Part shown: in pieces, positions 1 through 6,786 of the stretch
Layout: every line of letters begins with the position of its first letter
Numbering within the stretch: the first letter of the stretch is position 1
Assembly (NCBI GenBank): GCA_946575275.1
Contig: CAMNZV010000054.1
Coordinates: 1 to 8,670 of the forward strand
Length of the DNA stretch: 8,670 bases
Direction: 5' to 3'
From: an uncultured Clostridium sp.
GTDB taxonomy: Bacteria; Bacillota; Clostridia; Clostridiales; Clostridiaceae
Notes under the pieces: model-generated
Seen by the model: only the letters and a program-made list of their open reading frames with translations
Databases searched by the model: none
Told to the model about the DNA's origin: nothing
Position numbers and translations under genes: made by a program

Positions 1-131
1 AGCGACATCTACATCATCCACACGCCAGGCCGGTGTGGACAGAGATGCAATTCTCCATCGACTTTTCCGGCAAGACACGGCATCGACATTTCGTCGCCGC
101 TAGGGATGCCTTCAAGCGACTCATCATGTCT
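1..131. other. High-GC segment of foreign or chimeric origin
   Basis: By hand count 67 of the first 120 bases are G or C (about 56%), against roughly 30% elsewhere. The change falls at about 128-132, exactly where the minus-strand hydrolase stops resembling its family. No reading frame here gives a protein I recognise. The minus frame continuous with the hydrolase stays open to a TAG at 9-11. Plus frame 1 contains HTPG, faintly like a metallo-beta-lactamase-fold protein, but nothing after it supports that. The most economical reading is an assembly chimera or contig-end misjoin; a true insertion is the alternative. Confidence 0.6.
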
Positions 132-422
132 AACTCCAAGTATTCCATCATAATTACCTCCATTTCTTACTGAGTCTACATGAGAACCCATAACTATCCT
201 TTTTGCAAATCTATCACTTCCTTCAATGGTTGCATACATATTAGCAACATCATCCACCTCAATAATTGCCCCAATTGCCTCCATTCTTTTTTTAAATTCA
301 TTACGTGCCATTATAGCCTCTTTTGACAAGGAATATCTTGTAATACCACCATGCCCTGCATCTCCAAAACTTGAAAATACTTTTATTTTATCACTCATTC
401 TATCTAAACTACATCTATGCAT
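9..422 (-). CDS. M20-family N-carbamoyl-amino-acid amidohydrolase (ureidopropionase/allantoate amidohydrolase type), N-terminal part only
   Basis: Only residues 1-97 are genuine family sequence. They contain the GGITR segment near the N-terminus, GSHVDSV (His81 and Asp83) and GGNYDGILGV (Asp92). His81 and Asp92 are expected first metal ligands of this Zn/Mn-dependent family. Members are normally about 400-420 residues, so three quarters of the protein is missing. After Val97 the frame enters the GC-rich edge segment and ends after 40 unrelated residues. The ATG at 422 has AAGGAGG at 434-428 with a 5-nt spacer. The gene lies 16 nt after preA. In this operon its likely job is hydrolysis of N-carbamoyl-beta-alanine or N-carbamoyl-beta-aminoisobutyrate to the beta-amino acid, CO2 and ammonia, the last step of reductive pyrimidine breakdown. 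Allantoate or N-carbamoyl-L-amino acids are the alternative substrates. Confidence 0.8.
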   Translation of the reverse strand: MHRCSLDRMSDKIKVFSSFGDAGHGGITRYSLSKEAIMARNEFKKRMEAIGAIIEVDDVANMYATIEGSDRFAKRIVMGSHVDSVRNGGNYDGILGVRHDESLEGIPSGDEMSMPCLAGKVDGELHLCPHRPGVWMM

Positions 423-438
423 ATTATCCTCCTTAAAT

Positions 439-1935
439 CTATCTACTTATAATACCTATTCTTTTCCCTTCTGTAATTGCCAATACTTCACATACATTAC
501 TGCACAAATGACATCCTACACATTTATCTACAATCAATATTGGTTTTCTTGTTTTTTTGTCTATTTTTATAGCTTGATGTCCACCATCATAACAAGATAA
601 ATAACATCTACCACAGCCAATACATCTATCTCTGTTAAATTTCGGATAACAAATACTATCTCTATTTAATTCATCTGCTGGAACTATACTTTCAAGGGCC
701 TTCCCAACTATTTCAGAAATATTGTTATATCCTTCAGATATTAAATAATTCTTCATTCCATCAATTAAATCCTCAATTATTCTATATCCATATTCCATAA
801 CAGAGGTTGTAACTTGCAAGTTTTCACATCCAAGTGCCATGAATTCAGCTGCATCTTTAAAGGTTTCAATTCCACCCATACCACTTACAGGCTTATCTTT
901 CAGCTCCTTACATTTTTTTATATCATGTATAAATCTAAGTGCAATAGGCTTTACAGCCTTACCTGAATACCCTCCAATACTGCTCTTTCCCTCTACATTT
1001 GGCTCTGTCTCAAAATTTACCAGATTAACATTCATTATACTTTTTATAGTATTTATAGCAGCAATACCTGTTGCTCCACCTTTAATTGCAGCCCTTGCAG
1101 GTATTTCCATATGACCAATATTTGGCGTCATTTTTGCAAGAATAGGTAATTTAGTTCCTTTTCTTGTAGCTTTAGTATAGGCTAATACCAAGTCTGGATT
1201 TTGACCAACATCAGAACCTAGCCCATCCCCTGACATATGGGGACAAGAAAAATTACATTCTATTATATCAGCTCCTACCTCTGTCATTAATTTTGCAAGT
1301 TCTGTCCATTCCTCTTCAGTTTGACCCATAATGGATGCAACTATTATTTTAGTTGGATAATTTTTCTTTAACTTCTTTAAAAATTGAATATTTTCTTCTA
1401 AAGTGTGATCTGAAATTTGTTCTATATTTTTAAACCCTAAAAAAGGTACATTTTCTTTACTAAGTGTTGAAAATCTTGGTGATACTTCTTTTGGTACAAA
1501 CTTCCCTATTGTTTTAAATGCAACTCCAGCCCATCCCATATCAAAGGCTTTAGCCACCATTTCATAATTACTACCAACTACAGAAGAGGACAAAAAGAAT
1601 GGATTTTCACAATGAACATTACAAAAGTCTATTTCAAGACTTACAGCCTTATCTTTAATTTTTTCATCTGCACTAATATTTTCCATAATTCTTTTAATGT
1701 TTACTGGTTCATTTATTTCCTTCTTTATGCATGCATTCATACAATCTTTTGTTTCACAATTTATGCAAGGGGAAGGCAAAGGTAAATTTTTAACTGCACC
1801 TATTCTATTTTCAAATTTTAATGATCTTATTATTTTGTCTACCTTAACTAAATGTGGACATGTTTTAGTGCAAGGTGCATCATGACATAGAATACAATTT
1901 GATAAATCTTCTATTAAGCATTGTTCTTTATACAT
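439..1935 (-). CDS. preA: Dihydropyrimidine dehydrogenase, PreA type, with extra N-terminal Fe-S region
   Basis: This cytoplasmic flavo-iron-sulfur enzyme should reduce uracil or thymine to the 5,6-dihydro form, the first step of reductive catabolism. It has 498 residues, against about 410 for E. coli PreA. The extra ~95 N-terminal residues hold two CX2CX4CX3C sets (Cys14/17/22/26 and Cys57/60/65/69) resembling domain I of animal DPD. The FMN barrel (about 98-400) shows FKTIG, ECNFSCPH (226-233), AKMTPNIG (267-274) and SGMGGIETF (351-359). The C-terminus carries two classical 4Fe-4S motifs, Cys438/441/444/448 and Cys472/475/478/482. The loop that carries the catalytic Cys in animal DPD reads GSDVGQ (240-245), with Val at that position, as I remember for E. 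coli PreA. No PreT-like FAD/NAD subunit is visible nearby. The ATG at 1935 has AGGAGGT at 1948-1942, overlapping the hydantoinase stop codon. Confidence 0.9.
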   Translation of the reverse strand: MYKEQCLIEDLSNCILCHDAPCTKTCPHLVKVDKIIRSLKFENRIGAVKNLPLPSPCINCETKDCMNACIKKEINEPVNIKRIMENISADEKIKDKAVSLEIDFCNVHCENPFFLSSSVVGSNYEMVAKAFDMGWAGVAFKTIGKFVPKEVSPRFSTLSKENVPFLGFKNIEQISDHTLEENIQFLKKLKKNYPTKIIVASIMGQTEEEWTELAKLMTEVGADIIECNFSCPHMSGDGLGSDVGQNPDLVLAYTKATRKGTKLPILAKMTPNIGHMEIPARAAIKGGATGIAAINTIKSIMNVNLVNFETEPNVEGKSSIGGYSGKAVKPIALRFIHDIKKCKELKDKPVSGMGGIETFKDAAEFMALGCENLQVTTSVMEYGYRIIEDLIDGMKNYLISEGYNNISEIVGKALESIVPADELNRDSICYPKFNRDRCIGCGRCYLSCYDGGHQAIKIDKKTRKPILIVDKCVGCHLCSNVCEVLAITEGKRIGIISR

Positions 1936-1941
1936 AACTTT

Positions 1942-1949
1942 ACCTCCTA
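1942..1949 (-). promoter_or_regulatory. Ribosome binding site of preA fused to the hydantoinase stop codon
   Basis: Read on the minus strand, TAGGAGGT contains both the TAG stop of the dihydropyrimidinase gene (1949-1947) and the AGGAGGT Shine-Dalgarno of preA, 6 nt before its ATG. The overlap suggests that ribosomes ending one gene start the next, which would keep the two enzymes in step. Confidence 0.8.
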
Positions 1950-3314
1950 TTTTTTAGGAACTCTTTTTATAAATTCACCAAAACCTGGTTTACCTACAAA
2001 CTCCCCATTATCATATACTAGCTTTCCTCGTACAAAAGTTTTTATTGGATATCCATTTAAAGTTTTTCCTTCCCATATTGTATGGTCATAATCTGAATGC
2101 ATGTTATTAACTGAAATTGTAAAGTCCTTATTTGGATCGTATATTACAATGTCCGCATCTTTTCCCACAGTTAGTGAGCCCTTATTTTCACACCCAAATA
2201 TTTTTGCTGGATTTGTAGAACATAATTCAACTGCACGGCTAAAGGTTATCTTTCCATTATTTGCAGCAGATAATATATAAGGATATAGGTTTTCTACACC
2301 TGCACATCCATTGGGTATTTTTGTGAAATCATCCTTGCCCCAATCTTTTTCATAACTTTGAAATGGACAATGGTCTGTTGCAACTGTATCTATTAATCCT
2401 GTCTGTATTGCTTTCCATAATGCATCTTGGCTTTCTTTGCCCTTAATAGGTGGTGAACAAACAAAATTTCTACCATCTTCTCTCTTATATACATCACTTG
2501 TAAATTCTAGGTATTGTGGGCAAGTTTCAATATATATGTCATAACCATTAATTTTTGCATTTATTGCTTCTTCAAGACCTTCCTTATTTGCCATATGAAC
2601 AATATATAATGGTGCCTGTACAGATTTTGCTATGTGTACTGCCCTCTTATCTGCTTCTGCTTCAACATATTCTGGTCTACTTAAATAATGATACCAAGGA
2701 GAAGTTTTTCCTTCTTTTAAAAACGTCTCAATATTTAAGTCAATTAAATCTGGATTTTCTGCATGAAGATTTGTTATTGCTCCAACTTCCTTTGCCTTTA
2801 ATAATATTTTAACTAAGGTTGCATCATCTACCATCATTCCCTCTTTTTTATAAACTAAAAAACATTTGAAACTTGTAATTCCATTATCTACAGCAATCTT
2901 AAATTCATCTAATATTTTATCCTCATTTAAATCCGTTATTATACAATGAAAGGCATAATCAACACAGGCTTCTTTTTTACACATATTATTTCTTTCTTCT
3001 ATGGTTTGAATGATTCCCTTCCCTTTTCTTTGCATTGGATAATCAAATACTGTTGTAACCCCGCCACAAGCTGCTGCTCTTGTTCCTGCAAGATATCCAT
3101 CTGCTGAAACAGTTCCTCCAAAAGGCATTGCCAAATGAGTGTGTGCATCGATAGCACCTGGTAAAACTAATTTACCAAGTGCATCAACTACCTCCATATT
3201 TTCTTCATTAAACCCTGTTCCAATTGCTTTTATCTTTCCATCTACAACAAGAATATCTCCCTTATATTCCTCAGTTGCAGTTACAATTGTTCCATTTTTA
3301 ATTATCAAACTCAT
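1947..3314 (-). CDS. hydA: Dihydropyrimidinase / D-hydantoinase
   Basis: This cyclic amidohydrolase opens the dihydropyrimidine ring (dihydrouracil to N-carbamoyl-beta-alanine) and in many members also hydantoins. All metal-centre residues of the family are visible: His58 and His60 in DAHTHLAMPFGG, Lys150 in TSFKCFLVY (the lysine that becomes carboxylated and bridges the metals), His184 in NLHAEN, His240 in YIVHMANKEG and Asp314 in VATDHCPF. The LSRPEYVEAEA segment (211-221) is typical of dihydropyrimidinases rather than dihydroorotases or allantoinases. At 455 residues it is about full length for the family. The ATG at 3314 has AAGGAGGT (3328-3321) 6 nt upstream, directly after the TAA of the lipoprotein gene. 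It sits between the transporter and preA, with translation probably coupled on both sides. Natural substrate cannot be fixed from sequence, but the neighbours favour dihydrouracil or dihydrothymine. Confidence 0.92.
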   Translation of the reverse strand: MSLIIKNGTIVTATEEYKGDILVVDGKIKAIGTGFNEENMEVVDALGKLVLPGAIDAHTHLAMPFGGTVSADGYLAGTRAAACGGVTTVFDYPMQRKGKGIIQTIEERNNMCKKEACVDYAFHCIITDLNEDKILDEFKIAVDNGITSFKCFLVYKKEGMMVDDATLVKILLKAKEVGAITNLHAENPDLIDLNIETFLKEGKTSPWYHYLSRPEYVEAEADKRAVHIAKSVQAPLYIVHMANKEGLEEAINAKINGYDIYIETCPQYLEFTSDVYKREDGRNFVCSPPIKGKESQDALWKAIQTGLIDTVATDHCPFQSYEKDWGKDDFTKIPNGCAGVENLYPYILSAANNGKITFSRAVELCSTNPAKIFGCENKGSLTVGKDADIVIYDPNKDFTISVNNMHSDYDHTIWEGKTLNGYPIKTFVRGKLVYDNGEFVGKPGFGEFIKRVPKK

Positions 3315-3328
3315 ATTAAAACCTCCTT

Positions 3329-4360
3329 TTACTCTGTTGCTTTATCAAAATATTTTGTAGTAAATGTTGTATTGTCAACAACTGGTTCCCCTGCCAATTC
3401 TTCATTGTATTGTTTTAAGAATTTAGCTGTTTGTTTTATTGCATCCATATCCATATATCCAATTTTGTTTGAATCAAAGCCCTCTGGACTTACAAGTTTT
3501 GCTACCTCCTTAGCCATATATTTTTGATGTTCTAAAGAAACTGATTTATCAACATCATATACTATTTGTCCTGCAGCATCTGGATCTTTACATGCTTCCT
3601 GCCATCCTTTTATTGATGCTCTTAAGAAGCGAACTAATAAATCCTCATTCTTTTCTGCAAAATCACTCTTTGTAAATAAACAATCCTCAAGCATTGCAAC
3701 ATTTTCATCATTCATATCAATAACATTTAAATCTTCTTCTTTCATTCCACTTTCAAGTAATAATCCCAATTCGTTATATGTCATTGCTGATGCAACATCT
3801 ATAGATCCTTCCTTAATTTGATCCATTGTATAATCTTGTTGTACTAGGCTTAGATCTTTATCTTTGTCAAAGCTATACTTTGATAATAAAGCTAAAATCT
3901 CATATTCATTTCCCCCAAACCAGTTCCCTATTTTTTTACCCTTTAAGTCACTAGCCTTTGTTATTCCACTTTCCTTTTTTGATACTAATAACAATCCTGA
4001 TTTTTGGAATGGTTGTGCAACTGATGTTAACTTATAACCTTGTGTTTGATAATTCATTAAACTTGATACCCAAGTAACTCCAATATCTGCCACCCCATTG
4101 TTTACATTTTGTTCTGCTATAATGTCGCTACCACCTGGTAAAATTTCTATATCTATACCCTCCTCTTTGTAATAACCCTTAGCATCTGCAACATAATACC
4201 CCATAAATTGTGATTGTGGTAACCATTTTAATTGAAGTGTTACTTTATCTAAACCATCATTCGTCTTTTCAACTGAATCACTTGTTTTTCCTCCACATCC
4301 AATTAAACTTGTAATTAATATTCCCATAGACAAAATTGTTGCTATAACTCTCTTTTTCAT
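3329..4360 (-). CDS. ABC transporter substrate-binding lipoprotein, ThiY/NMT1 family
   Basis: A basic start and hydrophobic stretch end in a lipobox, LIGC, with Cys22 as the expected lipid-modified residue, so the mature protein should be anchored outside the membrane. A low-complexity linker leads into the periplasmic-binding-protein fold at about residue 39. LQLKWLPQSQFMGYYVA (42-58) and KGYYKEEG (61-68) are hallmarks of the ThiY/RibY/NMT1-like family, which binds pyrimidine precursors, flavins and other small heterocycles. NNGVADIG (87-94) and the NWFGGNEYE segment (146-154) also fit. At 343 residues it looks complete. The ATG at 4360 has AAGGAGG at 4375-4369. It is encoded between the permease and hydantoinase genes, so the ligand is probably the operon's substrate: uracil, thymine, a dihydropyrimidine or hydantoin. 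HMP/thiamin or riboflavin precursors are possible from family alone but fit the neighbours less well. Confidence 0.87.
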   Translation of the reverse strand: MKKRVIATILSMGILITSLIGCGGKTSDSVEKTNDGLDKVTLQLKWLPQSQFMGYYVADAKGYYKEEGIDIEILPGGSDIIAEQNVNNGVADIGVTWVSSLMNYQTQGYKLTSVAQPFQKSGLLLVSKKESGITKASDLKGKKIGNWFGGNEYEILALLSKYSFDKDKDLSLVQQDYTMDQIKEGSIDVASAMTYNELGLLLESGMKEEDLNVIDMNDENVAMLEDCLFTKSDFAEKNEDLLVRFLRASIKGWQEACKDPDAAGQIVYDVDKSVSLEHQKYMAKEVAKLVSPEGFDSNKIGYMDMDAIKQTAKFLKQYNEELAGEPVVDNTTFTTKYFDKATE

Positions 4361-4387
4361 TATTAATTCCTCCTTATTTTAAAAAAT

Positions 4388-5158
4388 CTATCTTTGTGAA
4401 GCATGCCATTTTATGACTTTGCGTTCTACCATAACAATTAATAAATATATAATAATACCTACTAGAGCTGAAACCACAATATATGACCAACCTAGTGCCA
4501 TATTACCTTTTCTTAAGTTATCTTTAATACCAAAACCTATTCCAACTGTTGATGTTGCAAAATATTCACTAATCATTGCAGCCATAAGTGCGCCAGATAC
4601 GTTAATTTTTAATGCTGTTAATACACTTGGCATTGAATTTGGTAACCTTAATTTAAATAGAATCACCTTTTTTGGTGCTGCATAGGAATCTAATAAATCT
4701 ACTGAAAATTCCTTAAGATCATTAAGCCCTCTATAAGCATTTATTGCCATTGCTGCCATACATACAATTGTTACTACTCCAACCTTTTGTCCAAACCCAC
4801 TATCAAACCAACGATTCATAATTGGTGATAGGGCAACTATTGGTATTGCATTAAATGCTGATATAACTGTTAATCCTGTGTAGCCCCACTTTGGGAGCAT
4901 TGTTGCTATAACTGCTACTATATATCCAATGAAACTACCAAAAATCATTCCAACTAATGAAGCTGAAATTGTTGTTATTGTATCTGGCAATATTTTTTCT
5001 ATAAATCTATCTTGAAATATATTTAGTATATCTAAAGGCAAAGGTAATTGATATTTCTCAAATCCTAAGGCTAAATGAATTAATCCTATCTGCCAAATAA
5101 CTATAAACAATACCCCAAACCCCACTGGCAATGCTATATTTTTAATTTTTTCTTGCAT
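4388..5158 (-). CDS. ABC transporter permease, SsuC/ThiX type (second permease)
   Basis: An integral membrane protein with about six hydrophobic segments and the BPD_transp_1 cytoplasmic EAA-type loop at about 159-176 (YAAPKKVILFKLRLPNSM), which docks on the ATPase. From the start I prefer, the protein has 256 residues, the same as the neighbouring permease. I place the start at the ATG at 5158 because AAGGAGG lies 9 nt upstream (5174-5168). The upstream in-frame ATG at 5197 would add 13 residues and has no Shine-Dalgarno, and it would put the start inside the previous gene. The two permeases are clearly different sequences, so the translocation pore is probably a heterodimer. Substrate is inferred only from context as a pyrimidine or hydantoin. 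The gene is followed after 27 nt by the binding-protein gene. Confidence 0.87.
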   Translation of the reverse strand: MQEKIKNIALPVGFGVLFIVIWQIGLIHLALGFEKYQLPLPLDILNIFQDRFIEKILPDTITTISASLVGMIFGSFIGYIVAVIATMLPKWGYTGLTVISAFNAIPIVALSPIMNRWFDSGFGQKVGVVTIVCMAAMAINAYRGLNDLKEFSVDLLDSYAAPKKVILFKLRLPNSMPSVLTALKINVSGALMAAMISEYFATSTVGIGFGIKDNLRKGNMALGWSYIVVSALVGIIIYLLIVMVERKVIKWHASQR

Positions 5159-5167
5159 ATCCAAGTT

Positions 5168-5175
5168 CCTCCTTA
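5168..5175 (-). promoter_or_regulatory. Ribosome binding site deciding the start of the second permease
   Basis: TAAGGAGG on the minus strand combines the TAA stop of the first permease (5175-5173) with a full AAGGAGG, 9 nt before the ATG at 5158. It argues for that ATG over the one at 5197, and for translational coupling of the two permeases. Confidence 0.8.
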
Positions 5176-5943
5176 AGCCTTTTTCCATGGCATACAAATT
5201 TTTTCTAAGATTCTAACTATCATATAACTTCCAATCCCTAATATTGCACTTATGACAACTGAACCCCAAAATATATCTTTTGCCCCTGAATACAATGAGT
5301 ATAAAAGCTGTACTCCTATTCCCCCATTTGAACCAAGCATGTCAATTAGTATTGATGCCGTTATTGACATTGGAGCTGCTATTTTTAATCCTGCAAATAA
5401 ATATGGCAATGAATATGGAATCATAAGTTTATAATAGATACTTTTTTTCTTTGCAGCATATGAAAACAATAAATCTTTTTTATCTTTATCTACACTATTT
5501 AGTCCACTTAACATATTTACAGCTACTGGGAAAAAGGTAATATAGGCAGCAATAATAATTCTTGATAAATCCATATCTTTAGCTAATGTAAATACTATGG
5601 GTGCAAGCCCTAAAACTGGTATCATTTGTGACATTATTAAATATGGCAGTGTGATTTTTTCTATTATCCTTGATAAACTCATAACAATAGCAAGTATAAT
5701 TCCAATTAATGCACCAATAATAAATCCAATAAAGGCTCTTGATAGTGTAAGCCCCGCTGCCCTTAATAATATTGAAAGATTATCAACAATTGTTATTAAA
5801 ATAGTATGTGGGTAAGGAAGCTTTGCATCAGCCATAGGATCCTTTAAAACTATATCTAGAAATAAAGAAATAAGCTCCCATAATCCCAAAATACTAATTG
5901 TCCATACTCCATTTACTATGTACCTTTCTTTCTTACTAACCAT
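5173..5943 (-). CDS. ABC transporter permease, SsuC/ThiX type (first permease)
   Basis: The 256-residue protein has an N-terminal membrane segment (about 11-32), further hydrophobic segments at about 69-90, 99-120, 127-147, 185-203 and 225-245, and the EAA-type coupling loop at about 161-178 (SYAAKKKSIYYKLMIPYS). This is the usual layout of permeases of nitrate/sulfonate/taurine and thiamin-precursor ABC importers. It starts only 2 nt after the ATPase stop codon. Its ribosome binding site, GAGGGGG at 5957-5951, lies inside the last codons of the ATPase (Glu-Gly-Val), so translation is very probably coupled. It should pair with the following permease to form the channel for the operon's substrate. 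The exact ligand cannot be read from the permease. Confidence 0.88.
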   Translation of the reverse strand: MVSKKERYIVNGVWTISILGLWELISLFLDIVLKDPMADAKLPYPHTILITIVDNLSILLRAAGLTLSRAFIGFIIGALIGIILAIVMSLSRIIEKITLPYLIMSQMIPVLGLAPIVFTLAKDMDLSRIIIAAYITFFPVAVNMLSGLNSVDKDKKDLLFSYAAKKKSIYYKLMIPYSLPYLFAGLKIAAPMSITASILIDMLGSNGGIGVQLLYSLYSGAKDIFWGSVVISAILGIGSYMIVRILEKICMPWKKA

Positions 5944-5945
5944 AA

Positions 5946-6728
5946 TTACACCCCCTCAAAGCTATTCCTAATTTCTGTAATATAATTATAAAATTCAGGT
6001 GTTAATCTAGAATCAATATTCCTAGGTCTTGGTAAATTAATATCTATTACTGCAGATACACGTCCTGGGTGTGGTGATAATACAACAACCCTATCTGACA
6101 AAAACACTGCTTCTGAAATATTATGTGTAACAAAAACAATTGTTTTATTAGTTTTATTCCATATATTTAATAAATCAATATGTAACTTCTCCTTTGTAAA
6201 TTCATCTAAGGCTGAAAAGGGTTCATCCATTAAAAGTATTTCTGGATCAATTGCAAGGGCTCTAGCTATTCCAACCCTTTGTTGCATACCTCCACTTAAT
6301 TCATAAGGATAATGTTTTCCAAACTCTGAAAGTCCAACTAAATCAACCATTTCACTAACCTTTGATGTACGTTCTGGTTTTTTCATACCCATTAATTCCA
6401 TTGGCATACATACATTTCTTCTTACTGTTCTCCAATCATATAAAACTGGGTTTTGAAATACTATTCCATATTTCTTTTTAAGCCTTACTTCTCTTGGTGA
6501 TTTTCCTTTTACTCTTATTTCCCCACTTGTTGGCTGAAGTAAATCTGCTATTATTCTAAGCAAGGTAGTTTTTCCACAACCAGATGGTCCAAGCAATGAA
6601 ATAAACTCACCTTCTTTTATATCTAAATTTACATTTTTAAGTGCAGTTACTGGTTTGTCACCTTTTTTATCCTTAAACATCATACTAACATTTTCTATCT
6701 TAATTTCTGTATTTTTCATTATTTCCAT
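5946..6728 (-). CDS. ABC transporter ATP-binding protein, SsuB/TauB/ThiZ type
   Basis: This is the cytoplasmic motor of the importer, with every nucleotide-binding element present. Numbered from the start I prefer, these are Walker A GPSGCGKTT (47-55), the Q-loop VFQNP (Gln92), signature LSGGMQQ (144-150), Walker B ILLMDEP (164-170), D-loop SALD and the H-loop His202 in VTHN. Length from that start is 260 residues, normal for the family. I choose the ATG at 6728 because AAGGAG at 6742-6737 lies 8 nt upstream. The in-frame GTG at 6737 overlaps this ribosome binding site and could hardly be used. The gene opens a tightly packed run of four transport genes. Only about 40 nt separate it from the alcohol dehydrogenase stop, and that gap holds a terminator-like hairpin. 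Confidence 0.9.
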   Translation of the reverse strand: MEIMKNTEIKIENVSMMFKDKKGDKPVTALKNVNLDIKEGEFISLLGPSGCGKTTLLRIIADLLQPTSGEIRVKGKSPREVRLKKKYGIVFQNPVLYDWRTVRRNVCMPMELMGMKKPERTSKVSEMVDLVGLSEFGKHYPYELSGGMQQRVGIARALAIDPEILLMDEPFSALDEFTKEKLHIDLLNIWNKTNKTIVFVTHNISEAVFLSDRVVVLSPHPGRVSAVIDINLPRPRNIDSRLTPEFYNYITEIRNSFEGV

Positions 6729-6736
6729 CTTTATCA

Positions 6737-6742
6737 CTCCTT
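6737..6742 (-). promoter_or_regulatory. Ribosome binding site deciding the start of the ATPase
   Basis: AAGGAG on the minus strand is 8 nt before the ATG at 6728. The in-frame GTG at 6737 begins with the last base of this element, so the longer start is unlikely. The element follows the preceding hairpin's T tract by only a few bases. Confidence 0.75.
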
Positions 6743-6747
6743 ATTTT

Positions 6748-6786
6748 AAAAGAAAAAGACGCAAAACTTTTTAGTTTTGCGTCTTT
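6748..6786 (-). terminator. Intrinsic terminator (or attenuator) overlapping the end of the alcohol dehydrogenase gene
   Basis: A perfect 13-bp inverted repeat pairs AAAGACGCAAAAC (6755-6767 on the plus strand) with its complement at 6774-6786 around a 6-nt loop. In the minus direction the stem runs into TTTTTCTTTT, a good U tract. The 5' arm encodes the last residues of the dehydrogenase (Lys-Thr-Gln-Asn) and its TAA stop lies in the loop. In the plus direction the T tract is poor. The ribosome binding site of the next gene follows within a few bases, so any transcription of the transport and pyrimidine genes from upstream must pass this hairpin. Confidence 0.8.

Noticed and set aside
1..130. 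Metallo-beta-lactamase-like HTPG motif in plus frame 1 of the GC-rich edge
   Set aside because: Only four residues match, the usual following histidine is Arg, and no downstream metal ligands can be recognised in any frame.
226..600. Plus-strand open frame across the hydrolase/preA junction, and similar plus-strand frames at 839-1114, 2555-2812, 4413-4685 and 8054-8371
   Set aside because: They lie antisense to well-supported genes, show no family motifs and no good ribosome binding sites, and are explained by the complementary coding sequence.
5159..5197. Longer start (ATG at 5197) for the second permease
   Set aside because: No Shine-Dalgarno precedes it and it lies inside the first permease gene, whereas the ATG at 5158 has a full AAGGAGG at a 9-nt spacing.
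6729..6737. GTG start at 6737 for the ATPase
   Set aside because: The GTG overlaps the AAGGAG ribosome binding site, which is correctly spaced for the ATG at 6728.
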